A DNA stretch of 64,000 bases from Sphagnum compactum (taxonomy: Eukaryota > Bryophyta > Sphagnopsida > Sphagnales). The notes under the pieces are model-generated. The model did not search any database. It was not told where the DNA came from and saw only the letters and a program-made list of their open reading frames with translations. The stretch is taken from contig OZ234496.1 in the NCBI GenBank assembly GCA_965153455.1, forward strand, positions 4,659,207-4,723,206. The letters are read 5' to 3'. The position numbers were made by a program, and so were the translations under genes. Below, in pieces: positions 50,887 to 60,268 of this stretch. The first letter of the stretch is position 1; the number at the start of each line of letters is the position of its first letter.

Positions 50887-52493
50887 AATGTCAAACGCAG
50901 CATTGGGTTGCTGTCCACAAGTTTGAATGCCAAGGTCCCGAAACAGGCAGCCCTGGGAGCCTGGATACTGATAGTTGGACATTCTCTGAGGTGCATAGCC
51001 CTGGAATCTCAAGGAGTGAGAATCATAAGGTCTTCGTTGACTTCACAGACACCAGCAATGTGAATGAAGTAGGACCACCAGCACAGGTGTTGTTGAATCC
51101 TGATGGAGCAACTTGGATGCAACAAAAGCTGCGATCTTGGACTGTGACCTCTAATGGGCAACAAAGTGCAAAGGCAAAGAAGGTTTGTTGGGAGAAACTA
51201 ACCTGGAAGCTCCTTTCCACTTTTGGTTTTGCCCTTTCCAACCCAAAGACAGTATTGGGGTAGCCTCTATGGTTCTTAAGAAGAGAGTGTGGATTGCAGT
51301 TGAGGTGGGCGAATTATGCAGAGCGAAAAGCCTCCCAGAAGCATGTTAAATGCTGGATCATTATGTGGACCCTGTGGAATAAGGTAAAGAGGAGTTCCAT
51401 ACTAGTTGTGACAGTCCCCCCTTTTGCTGGATCCTTTGTTTCATTGGTGGTTGGTGTTGGTGTGGTATTGGTGGAATTCCTCAGCATTTCTTTGACACAT
51501 GCATCTCTTTCTGCTGGAAGAACATATTGGTATTCTCAGATAGATTTACTTCTGTCCTGCAAATTGCGATGGTTAGGTGAGGTTGTTTCCAATATAGATC
51601 TGCTAATTGACTGCTTTCGATCCCATCTGAGCAGAAGATAGTAGGGAATCTGCCACCTCACGGACCCTAGGTTATGCCAAGAAGGATTATACAGATAATT
51701 TGTTTCCTTGCAAAGTTTTGGTTGGAATTGAATGTTGTAAATGGGCCTGAGGTCTATTGTCTTCCAGTCACTTCCGACTGAAGAATCCGGTCCAGTAGGT
51801 CAATTCACATGAGAAAGAGGGTTTTCTTCAAGAAACAGAAAGGGCCAGTCATGGGAGTATCTACTGTCTAAATGGATTTCTAGAGTTTCTAAATGTCTAA
51901 CCTGAGAGCTGGAAAGATGAGACGTGCTGAGCACATATGAATTGTATGTGTGATTTCAGGTTTTCTATTGACTTGATGCAAATGATTTGCGTGGACAAGG
52001 TTATTGCAGAAAAGTTTCTTGATGATTCCATTTGAGAGACAACACTTATTCACCACTATTTTGGTGGGTGTCGGCAATCACAGGTATTATTAGTCTCAGG
52101 ACTAGAGTGAAGATATCTTTCCAATGCAGAAACTGCTGTACTCTGGTTGACCTACGTACTACATACATATGTCCATCTGGTGTGTGATGGATTTCTTTAG
52201 TCTGGATCTGCTTGGTCTCTTGCTGATCGATCAGACATTCATATTGTTCTAGAACTAGTTAATCCTATTTCAACCTTGGAGATGTAGGGGAGGAAGAGGG
52301 TTAATGTGGGTGCTGTTCTAATGTTCTGCTGTCAGGTGAAGTGTATACAGTGCCTGCATGAATCTAATCGATATGAACCCATGATGGATCTTCTTGTGGA
52401 TATCCAAGGCGATGTTAAGTCCTTGGAAGATGCTCTTGCTCAATTCACGGATACTGAACTGTTGGATGGTGCCAACAAGTACAAGTGTGACCA

Positions 52494-54026
52494 GTATCTG
52501 CTTGTCATGTGCTCTGGAAATATTGGTGGCTGCATTCATGTCTGTCTCCAAAGCCAGAAAATTGAATAGTTTTATGCTCCTGGAAACAAGTTGTTAGACA
52601 TAGCATATTTTGTTCCAGAGTTGTCTAATTCTTGTGTGCAATGTAGGGAAATACATTTGGATCCAGGATTGTACAAAGTTGGTAAAGGTGGATTGCAAAT
52701 GGCTCATCCAGATGGTTTAGCATGCAGGACTTTGTGAGTGGTTTGCTGAAAGAGATGGAGACCAGGCTCCCTCACCTATTCAAAGGATTGTGAAAATGGG
52801 ATCAGAAACATTACCTAGGAAGAACCTCAGAAAACAACATTCAGGACTGCATTTCACTGGACAACATGCTCACCAGGCAGCATTTAGGCTTGCAAAAGTC
52901 AGATGATGAGGATGTTGTCTGCCACTCTCTTTTTTATTGCAAGGTGCAATCTCTTGCATGCATGAACTAAATTTGTTTGTCCTTCCTTTCCTTCCTTGTG
53001 GTGATCAGAAAATTGTGGTATTTATTGGTTGGTCTGTGGGTTCGGGTTTGCAAACTGTGCATTGGGTGAAGGGTGCAAGCTTACCAGGTTACGGCAAAAT
53101 GCCCCTCTGAAATTGTTCTGTAGTGGCATGGCATTTCTCCTTCTATTTGTCTTTTGACTTGTCTTCAAAACTATTAAAATTCTTGGACCTTTCGTGACAA
53201 CCTGTTGATGGTAGGAAGTTAGCTCCGGGTAAATAAATTAAGCTTCCTAATGACTAAACGATGTGCGAATGATGACAATAGGCAATGTGACCAATAGATT
53301 AGGGACTCACTGGTTAGGGTCTTCCAGGCTCAAAGGGCAACTCTTGTGTTGTTAACTGATGGTTATTGTTGTTTAGAGGTTCATCCACTTTCCTGTTTGC
53401 TTCAAGTTCCTGGACCTTGGATGCTGGGATTTCTGTCTATTCTCCATATGCGGGAGCTGAAAGAAGGTCTAATGTGGGGAGAATTTCAGTAAATGGGGCG
53501 GCTATTGACTTACCTAGGTGCCCAGTTCTCAAATTCCAGTGACAAGTAATCAAAACTGATATATGGGGGATTTTTTGGAATCCTTCGAATGGTCGTCCAT
53601 GGACCATTCCAAAGACAATTTCAGAAATAACTACCTCATTTTCAAGCCTAACTATTTCATTTCTTTCTTGATAACTATCTCCCACCTTTCCTAATACCTA
53701 CCTCCATTTTATAACTACCTCATTCTTTTTCAATATCCATCAACATAGATATGAAAAAACAAAATAACATGTGTCTTTTCATGTCCATGAAATGTATATC
53801 AATTTAATTTAAACTTGACATTTGACATAAATAGTGATGTGTTATTGAAAACCACATGAAAACGTAAGAAAAAAATAAAGTAGTTGATTGTCACTGGCAG
53901 TGCATAGCACTGCGGAGCTCAAATACATATATATGCACATTTATATATTAATGGCAAATAAAATATTAAGAATATTTAGGAAAAATGATAGAAATATCAT
54001 ATTTAAGCTATTTAGAAACATTGACA
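52494..54026. other. UBP-B downstream sequence, then unassigned intergenic DNA
   Basis: 52494-52790 matches the block after UBP-A and UBP-C. Around 52735-52900 one frame reads EWFAERDGDQAPSPIQRIVK and onward without a stop for about 55 codons, the counterpart of the possible extra exon in UBP-A. From about 52930 to 54026 I recognise nothing; it becomes AT-rich after 53700. Confidence 0.4.
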
Positions 54027-54608
54027 ATATAAACAAGATAGTGAGAAAAAAAAAGAAAAGAAGATGGTTGCAACTCTTGTAAATTCATATTAAGTAGCTA
54101 TTTGATCTGAAATTGGATGGTCCAGGAGTCCTAAAACATGAACTCTATTGTTGGGGGTGGTTGGGTTTAAGGGCTTAGGTCCAATAAAAAATATGGTTGG
54201 GACTTATCTTTGGCATTGGGTTTCCATTTTTGCTTGACCCAACTCCTCCCCTAAGTTTCGACCCATGAAGCCAAAAAGTATAGCCACATAGTCATATGCA
54301 CATATTGGTGCTGATATTATTGCCATGGTTAAGGAAGTAATATCAAATATGCCTCTCAAAAAATCAGAAGTTAGGGCAGCAGTTATACATACTTGTAAAA
54401 AATTCAAACATAAAAATGGAACTAGTGTGCAACTCAATGCCAATGGTACCATTGTGATAGATCAAGAACAAAATCCTAAACGAACTCATGTTTTTGGTTC
54501 AATCACTCGAAAATTACAAGAATCTGATTGTATCAAATAATTTCGTTGGCTTTTGAAATATTATAAATGGGGAGGGGAAGTACCGTTGGAAAGTTTCAGG
54601 GAACATAA
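54027..54608 (+). repeat. Duplicated block carrying the plastid rpl14 fragment (copy 2)
   Basis: Matches 29170-29757. Both copies share about 230 bp of non-plastid flank and the same single-base deletion in rpl14, so they derive from one nuclear ancestor. Confidence 0.75.
54264..54566 (+). pseudogene. rpl14: Plastid rpl14 fragment in the nucleus
   Basis: Reads MVKEVISNMPLKKSEV, then TCKKFKHKNGTSVQ, then IVIDQEQNPK. The C-terminal IISLAFEIL, ending at the TAA 54564-54566, is in another frame because of the same missing base as in the 29.4-kb copy. The N-terminal part of L14 is absent. Confidence 0.85.
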
Positions 54609-54624
54609 GAAGATAAAAACTGTT

Positions 54625-54850
54625 TTTTAATTTTTACATTAAGATATTGAGAGAAGAAAAAAAAACCACAAATAATTACTTCACAACATATTAACAAACC
54701 CAATTTAAGGATTTATTCCAACCATAAAAGAATTCCCAAAGTTAGAGGTGGAATAGGAATTGTTATTCCTTCCACTTCTCAAGGATTGTAACAGATTGGG
54801 AGGCACGCCAAAGACAAATAGGAGGGAAAAAATTATGTTATGTATTGTAA
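54625..54850 (+). pseudogene. rps8: Plastid rps8 fragment in the nucleus
   Basis: Contains FLIFTLRY, then in a shifted frame [17 protein letters not shown] and [13 protein letters not shown], and ends KKLCYVL at TAA 54850. This corresponds to roughly the C-terminal 75-80 residues of S8. The N-terminal half is deleted between rpl14 and here. Confidence 0.82.
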
Positions 54851-54950
54851 TTCATCTACATCTTGTTTAAACCATTTTGCATGGGGGAATCTTCATAAAT
54901 TAAAGAGGTTAGCTAGTGCTATATTTACCAATGAAAATAAATCCCCTTTA

Positions 54951-55164
54951 ATGAAGAAACATAATCTAATTGATATGGAATGTATAGTTACTGAATCACT
55001 CCCCAATGATAATGGGTGCAAAGTTCTAACCCATATTTCGGGAAAAAAAACATATTTATATAAGAATACTACCAAGGGATGGGGTAATAATAGTATTGAG
55101 TCACGATGATCTAACTACAGGACACATAATCTATCAACTCCCTACCAAATCTCCAAATGGTTAA
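54951..55164 (+). pseudogene. infA: Plastid infA (translation initiation factor IF-1), decayed
   Basis: ATG 54951 opens [19 protein letters not shown]. An internal deletion removes the next dozen or so residues before [13 protein letters not shown] frameshift follows, and the C-terminus reads LTTGHIIYQLPTKSPNG to TAA 55162-55164. Presence of infA means the donor plastome still had a full-length infA. Confidence 0.85.
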
Positions 55165-55291
55165 ATAATTCTCTGAAATGGAAATGGTGGAAATGGGAGA
55201 TAGGGAAAAAAATTGAAGGATTTAGTTTGCATAAATTTAAAAACTCTACATTTTTTATATTTTTGATTGTATTAGAGTGAGGAATAAAAAT

Positions 55292-55404
55292 ATGAAAACT
55301 TGTGTTTCTGTTCGTAAAATTTGTGAAAATTGTCAACTGATTCCTAGACAAAGACAATTTATGGTGGTTTGTTTTATCTAAAGCATAAGTAAAGATAAAG
55401 ATAA
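55292..55404 (+). pseudogene. rpl36: Plastid rpl36 in the nucleus
   Basis: ATG 55292 opens MKTCVSVRKICENCQLIPRQ and continues to MVVC, a clear L36 sequence with its paired cysteines. A TAA appears before the usual KHKQRQG tail. Confidence 0.85.
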
Positions 55405-55514
55405 CCCTCTTTTTTAATTTATCATTGCTGGGAACCCAAATGAATATAATAAGGAAAAATGATAACATAAATTTTGTATTCTATATTTTTTCAATCTCTA
55501 ATTCATATACACGG

Positions 55515-55908
55515 GAATAAGTATAACAAAACGTGTTAAAAATAATAGTTTACATAAAAGAAGACATAGAACACCTAAAAGAGTTACTCATAATCAAGCT
55601 AGTTTTTAAAATACAATCGTTTTTGTTACAAATATCTATAGACAAGCTATTTCTTGGTCTTCTATGAGTTCCTGTGGTTTAGGGGCACCAAAAAGAAAAG
55701 CCTTTTGCTCCTCAATAAAAAAATGTTATTCGTAATTAATTTCAATCAAGGTATGAAAGAAGTAGAAGTCGTGATAAGTGGTCCTAGTCCAAAAAGAGAT
55801 ATAACATTATGAACCATTTGAAAAAGTGGTATCATACTTAATTTTGTAGGGGATGTGATTCCCATGCCACATAATGGATGTAAAACTCCTTAAAAAAAAC
55901 GTGTATAA
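55515..55908 (+). pseudogene. rps11: Plastid rps11 in the nucleus
   Basis: Readable pieces in order are QASF (then a stop), NTIVFVTN, AISWSSMSSCG, then in a shifted frame QGMKEVEVVISGPSP, SGIILNFVGDV and PMPHNGCKTP, ending KKRV at TAA 55906-55908. Several stops and frameshifts. Confidence 0.85.
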
Positions 55909-55942
55909 GGATGAAATATACAATAAACAACTTTTAGTTAAT

Positions 55943-56949
55943 ATGATTTAGAATGAAAAAATACCAATCTTTGTTAGAGTATTGCATGGATGTGTGTTGA
56001 ATCCAAAGTAAATAGTGAACATCTTTGTAATGGTCAATTTGCCGTATCTCCATTTAGAAGTGGTCAAGCCATAATAGTAGGAATTGTTATGTGTAGAACA
56101 CCACTTGGAAGAGTGGAAATAACATGTATCATACATGCAAAATCTAACATGAATATTCTACAATATTAGGCATTCAAAAATCGATGCGCCAAATTTTAAT
56201 CAACTTGAAAGAAATCATACTTTAAAATAAAAATAATTCTTGTGAAACTCAAAAAACATTTCTATCTATTTTTGGACTTAAAGAGGTAATAACTCACAAT
56301 ATCATATTCCCACCTAAAGTGATTGATTTTATGCAATATATAGCCACCCTTACTAAAACAATTCATTTAGATATTGAATTAAAATTTGGAAAAGATTGAA
56401 GTTATTATATGCAAGATTCAATAAAATCTGCATATGGTTATTTCTCTATAGATGTTGTATTTACACCTATCTGAAATATAAATTATAGTGTTCATCATTA
56501 ATTTGAAAATAAAAATAAGACACAAGAAATTTTTTTATTGAAATATGGACCAAAGGAAATGTACACCCAAAGAAGCACTTTATGAGGCTTATTGAAGTCT
56601 AATTGATCTGTTTATTCCTTTCCTACATGTAGAGAAAGAAGATAATCCATGGATTAGGAAATATGAATAAATATAATATGTTCATTTTTCTTCTTCTCCA
56701 TGAAGGATAAGATGGAAAAGGAAATGACTTTTAAACATATATCTATTGACCAACTAAAGTTTCATGCCATAGTTTTTAACTGTCCAGAAAAACTTGATGT
56801 GCATACGATATCTTATTTATTAAGTTATAGTCAAGATGATTTGATTAAAATAAAAAAAACTTAGAAAGAAATTTGTTGAACAAGTATTGAAAGTTATATA
56901 AAAACATTTTTTGATAAAATTACCCAAAAATAAGCTTTACTTCCCTTAA
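55943..56949 (+). pseudogene. rpoA: Plastid rpoA (RNA polymerase alpha subunit) in the nucleus
   Basis: Opens at ATG 55943. Recognisable pieces are NGQFAVSPFRSGQA near 56035, a KEALYEAY..LIDLFIPFLHVE stretch near 56570-56630, and KHFLIKLPKN near the end, then TAA at about 56949. There are many stops and frameshifts, with near-full-length coverage of a gene of about 1 kb. Confidence 0.82.
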
Positions 56950-57399
56950 ATAGTGAATGGTTCCATCCGTTTTTTTAAGATAAAAAAATAGATAGATCAA
57001 GCCCTTCTAATAATTATTTGAAACAAAACAAATCCATTGTGAATTTTCCATTCCTTCTTGCCCTTTTTTCAAAGTTTATTTTCCTTTTCTTTGATTAGTA
57101 CCTAATATAATTTTAAAATTTCAAAATGTTGAGAAAAAATAACTTATGGTGAATAAGACTATCAAAAATATATTGATTTTTATATTAAAATTCATAAATA
57201 AACTTGGTTCATGAACTTCTAATTGAAATGAAACTTGTTTTATTTAATAGATTAAAAAAATCTCTAATTTTTTTGAACTTAAATGACTTGAAATGAATTA
57301 AAGATGCATGATACATAAACATAGTCCAAGTTGGATTAAAAAAAAATTCATGTCTGGTTCTTTTGGGGAATATTCTTTTTGATAACCTATCCTAATAAC
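56950..57399 (+). other. Plastid-derived sequence between rpoA and petD, including petD intron 3' end
   Basis: The last 60 bp (tcatgtctggttc ... gataacctatcctaataac) resemble domains V/VI of the petD group II intron. The rpoA-petD junction must lie upstream of this, between about 56950 and 57300, and cannot be placed by eye. Confidence 0.6.
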
Positions 57400-57872
57400 A
57401 AAAAAACCAAATTTGAGTGATCCTATATTGTGGGCCAAATTAGCTAAGGGTATGGGACATAATTATAATGAAAAATTCGTTAGGCCAAATGATTTTTTGT
57501 ATATCTTTATAGTAGTTATTTTAAGTACTATTGCATGTATTGTAGGGTTAGTAATTCTAAAACCTTGAATGATTGGTGAACTAGCAAATCCATTTGCAAC
57601 TTTGTTGGAATATTACTTGAATGGCATTTCTCCCCTATTTTTTAGATATTTTGTATAGTCCTTAATAAGTTATCAAGTGTTATTTTAATGGTTGCAATAA
57701 AAGCGAGATTATTGATAGTAATTTTTTTGGAAAATGTTAATACAATTTCAAAATCCCTTTTGTCATCCAATTGTTACAACGCTTATTTTTTAATTGGGAT
57801 TGCAATAGCTTTTTGATTGGGTATTGGAGTTGCTTTACTTAGTGATAAATCTCTAACGCTAGGACTTTTTAG
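57400..57872 (+). pseudogene. petD: Plastid petD exon 2 (cytochrome b6f subunit IV) in the nucleus
   Basis: Reads [20 protein letters not shown], then [18 protein letters not shown], then MIGELANPFATLLEY, with frameshifts afterwards, and ends with the subunit IV terminus at TAG 57870-57872. Several TGG to TGA type stops are present. The same-strand order after rpoA is unusual. Confidence 0.87.
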
Positions 57873-60268
57873 ATTCTCAGAGCATTGCCACCTGTGTATA
57901 AGGTGTGCAGTGATGTGAGATCAGCCTTGAAGGGTTGGATGGTGAGAAATCCAAAAAGTCCCATGATGAATTGGAAAACCTTTTCAGACTTGTGCCAGCA
58001 AACAAATTTGCCAGGGTTGGTGAAAGTAAATGCTGAAGGAAGTATGGTAGAAGCGAGGCGCAAAGCGGTTGCAACAAGCATGCACAATTCAGGAGATGTC
58101 ATCTACTTTGAAGATCTTGACTTTCTAGTTGTGGATCTGGATTGGTTTTGCCATCGGGTGATGGGTCACCTGATCAAGCTAAGTGATGATCGCAGTAAAC
58201 TGGCCACCGCAACAAACCCAGATGGTTTCACATCAAGGGCATACTTGGAAAACATTTTGGTTGATTCACTGAAATCTCCTCGTGAGCTTGGTTATGGTGG
58301 ATGTGCCTTGGATGTCACAGCACAGAATTTGGTGCACCTTATGTTGAGGTTAGAGTTGTGTTTTGAAGACACAACCAGGTCTCATGGTGTTGGCAAATTG
58401 TTCATCCCAACAATTTTGGACGTTGGTCAAGCAGCAGGCTCATGGAATTGGTCACCAAACAAACAGAACAGGAACTCCACCTACTTTGGAAGGAGGCTCC
58501 TATGTGATGACCCAATTTGCACCTTCATACCGCAAGGTTTTTTTTGTCGACTGCAGGTACTTTTGTTACCATTCCTAGTCAATTGCATTGGAGAAACTTT
58601 GTGGCCAAACTAGTTGGGAGTGAAAACTTACATCCCGAGTAATCTAGAAGATTGATGCAAGACCGTATATCCTGCATTATGGAAGCTGTCCATTTCAAGT
58701 TAATTTGATCCTACTTCATGTGATTTGGCATTTGATTTTGAGATTGTTATTCCTACAGGTAGTTTTGCACAACAAACTTCTTGAAGGTGGATAAGGAAAT
58801 GAGAGCAGTGTACAAACCCAAAAGAGATTTCATTTATGTAATGCTCAATGGAGTGGAAATTGTAATGGATTACAATGCAAATGTGGGCACCCACATTGAT
58901 GTGTTGGTATGCTCACATGAGAAGAGTTTTGATGAAGCTCTGGATATTGTTCATGGGCATATTATAGAAAAAATTCGAGAACGGTGTGCTGCTGCATATG
59001 GATGTCAAGGGGTTGCACTTGTGGAGGGAGTCATTCGTACAGAGTGTGTGAAACAGCGCATGTCTTTCAGGGAGCGACGAGACCAAGCAGTGCTTTTAGA
59101 AGAGTTGAAGCAAGCGGTTCTTTCTCATGGGATTGGCTACCAACACCCATGGGATGAGTTGAGAGAAGGGAAAAATGTTATTCTTGATGTAGCTTGTGAA
59201 TCTGCCATGGACCTTATGGGGGCGAGAGCTAGAGAGGATGTGGTGCGAAGAGGATTGCGGGATGTAGATGAGATTGGTGGTGCCCATCAGGATCAGTCCA
59301 CTGTAATCTCAAGAGGATGGTTGTCGAGTTCAAGTTCTTCCAGCATATTAGGCTCCTACTTGAAGCCTCGGTCCAATAATCAGCACATGACCATTTACAC
59401 TCCAAGTGATCTATTGACAGGGACAAACAGCTTGCAAGGAGAGAAGCAAGAGCTTGATCGATCACCCCAGCATCAAGACAAACCAGTGGGTGAATTAGCA
59501 TGTGAAATCCAGCAGCTATCAACTCTTGTTTATGATATGCACAAGCTTGTCAAAAATAATGTTTTGAGTGTTACCAGACTCATACGCGACTTGATCTTGA
59601 ACTCCTCACAACGGCAAGTTCCACGCATTGTACTCTTCACCACACAAGATTCTAGTTTCAAACAAAAATTGATCACAAAACTGGTTCCAGGGATGAAAGC
59701 TCTTCAACTTCATCTACTTTGTGAATACAAGGGACAGGAGCACATAGTTGAAGGACAAGCTGGTTGTCAAGTGATCTTCCAAGACGAGAATTGGAAGAAA
59801 GTTCACCAGTTGGTGGTGGAGGGGTTGAAATGGGTTTCCTTGGCTGCCCAAGTGGGGGCACACATTGCAATGGGGCAGGGGAACATGGTTCCAAATCCTA
59901 ATTTGGAATATGGAAAGGCTGTTGTTGCGCTTGGTGAAGGTGTGCTAAAAGACGCACCAATAGACTTGGCCACTGTCAGCAGTGGACAGCTTGTGAGGGA
60001 TGAGGCGTCTGCCAGCAGAACAGCAGAGAGTACGTCTGCAGAGCAATGGTTGGTGAATTTTTTGAAAGATAAAGACATTTTAAATAAATTTGGGTTGCAG
60101 AGAGTGGTCTACAAGGACACAGGAGAATTGGGATGGATCTGTCGAAAGCATTTTGACCAAGGCATGCGTGTTGGGGAACTGGATGGATTTCCATGTTTGG
60201 TAGGACTGTACACTAGAGGGATTGAATCTTGGGGTTTCTGTCCAAATATGCCATTTCTTAGAATGTAG
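57873..60268 (+). pseudogene. Roco-3: 3' half of an LRR-Roc-COR gene, truncated by plastid DNA
   Basis: Begins abruptly inside exon 2 at the residues equivalent to ~580 of Roco-2 (ALPPVYKV). LRR, P-loop and Roc motifs are therefore gone, leaving COR and the C-terminal region. Exon 2 remnant 57873-58556; intron 58557-58758 (GT-AG); exon 3 from 58759. Exon 3 has an extra A near 58775 (aacaaactt against aacaactt in Roco-2) that would end the frame within 12 codons. The normal stop is changed from TAG to TTG, so the downstream frame runs on to 60268, into the start of UBP-C. It is highly similar to Roco-2 (usually only scattered differences), so the duplication is fairly recent. Confidence 0.88.

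Larger units (their letters stand above)
49709..52493 (+). pseudogene. UBP-B: MYND/USP ubiquitin hydrolase-like gene, broken
   Basis: It starts 63 bp after the Roco-2 stop. From 49709 one frame reads a hydrophobic stretch PAVLLALLIAVSLM, an in-frame TGA (49775-49777), then LLCSRK and an Arg/Glu-rich helix. This is the layout of the N-terminal membrane anchor of plant UBP15-19. A Lys/Glu/Ala coiled coil follows (about 49960-50342). The MYND half-exon is 50887-51182 (CQTQHWVAVHKFEC). USP exons are 51960-52083 and 52336-52493. The first USP exon has TGA where UBP-A and UBP-C have CAA (SI*ETTLIHHYFGG). I find no initiator ATG in frame, no clear Cys box and no His box. With two stops I call it a pseudogene, though the helix-rich part is well preserved. 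Confidence 0.7.
54264..57872 (+). other. Nuclear insertion of plastid DNA (NUPT): rpl14-rps8-infA-rpl36-rps11-rpoA-petD
   Basis: Seven decayed plastid genes are readable in succession on the + strand. rpl14 to rpoA follow the standard plastid order of the ribosomal-protein/rpoA cluster. petD exon 2 then follows in the same orientation, whereas in standard land-plant plastomes petD and rpoA face each other. All genes carry stops and frameshifts, so the insertion is old. Its right end is exactly at the petD stop codon, where Roco-3 exon 2 sequence begins. Confidence 0.88.

Noticed and set aside
53888-54082. 64-codon frame MSLAVHSTAELKYIYMHIYIL just before the plastid block
   Set aside because: AT-rich, Lys/Ile-biased chance frame with no counterpart in the duplicated block at 29170.
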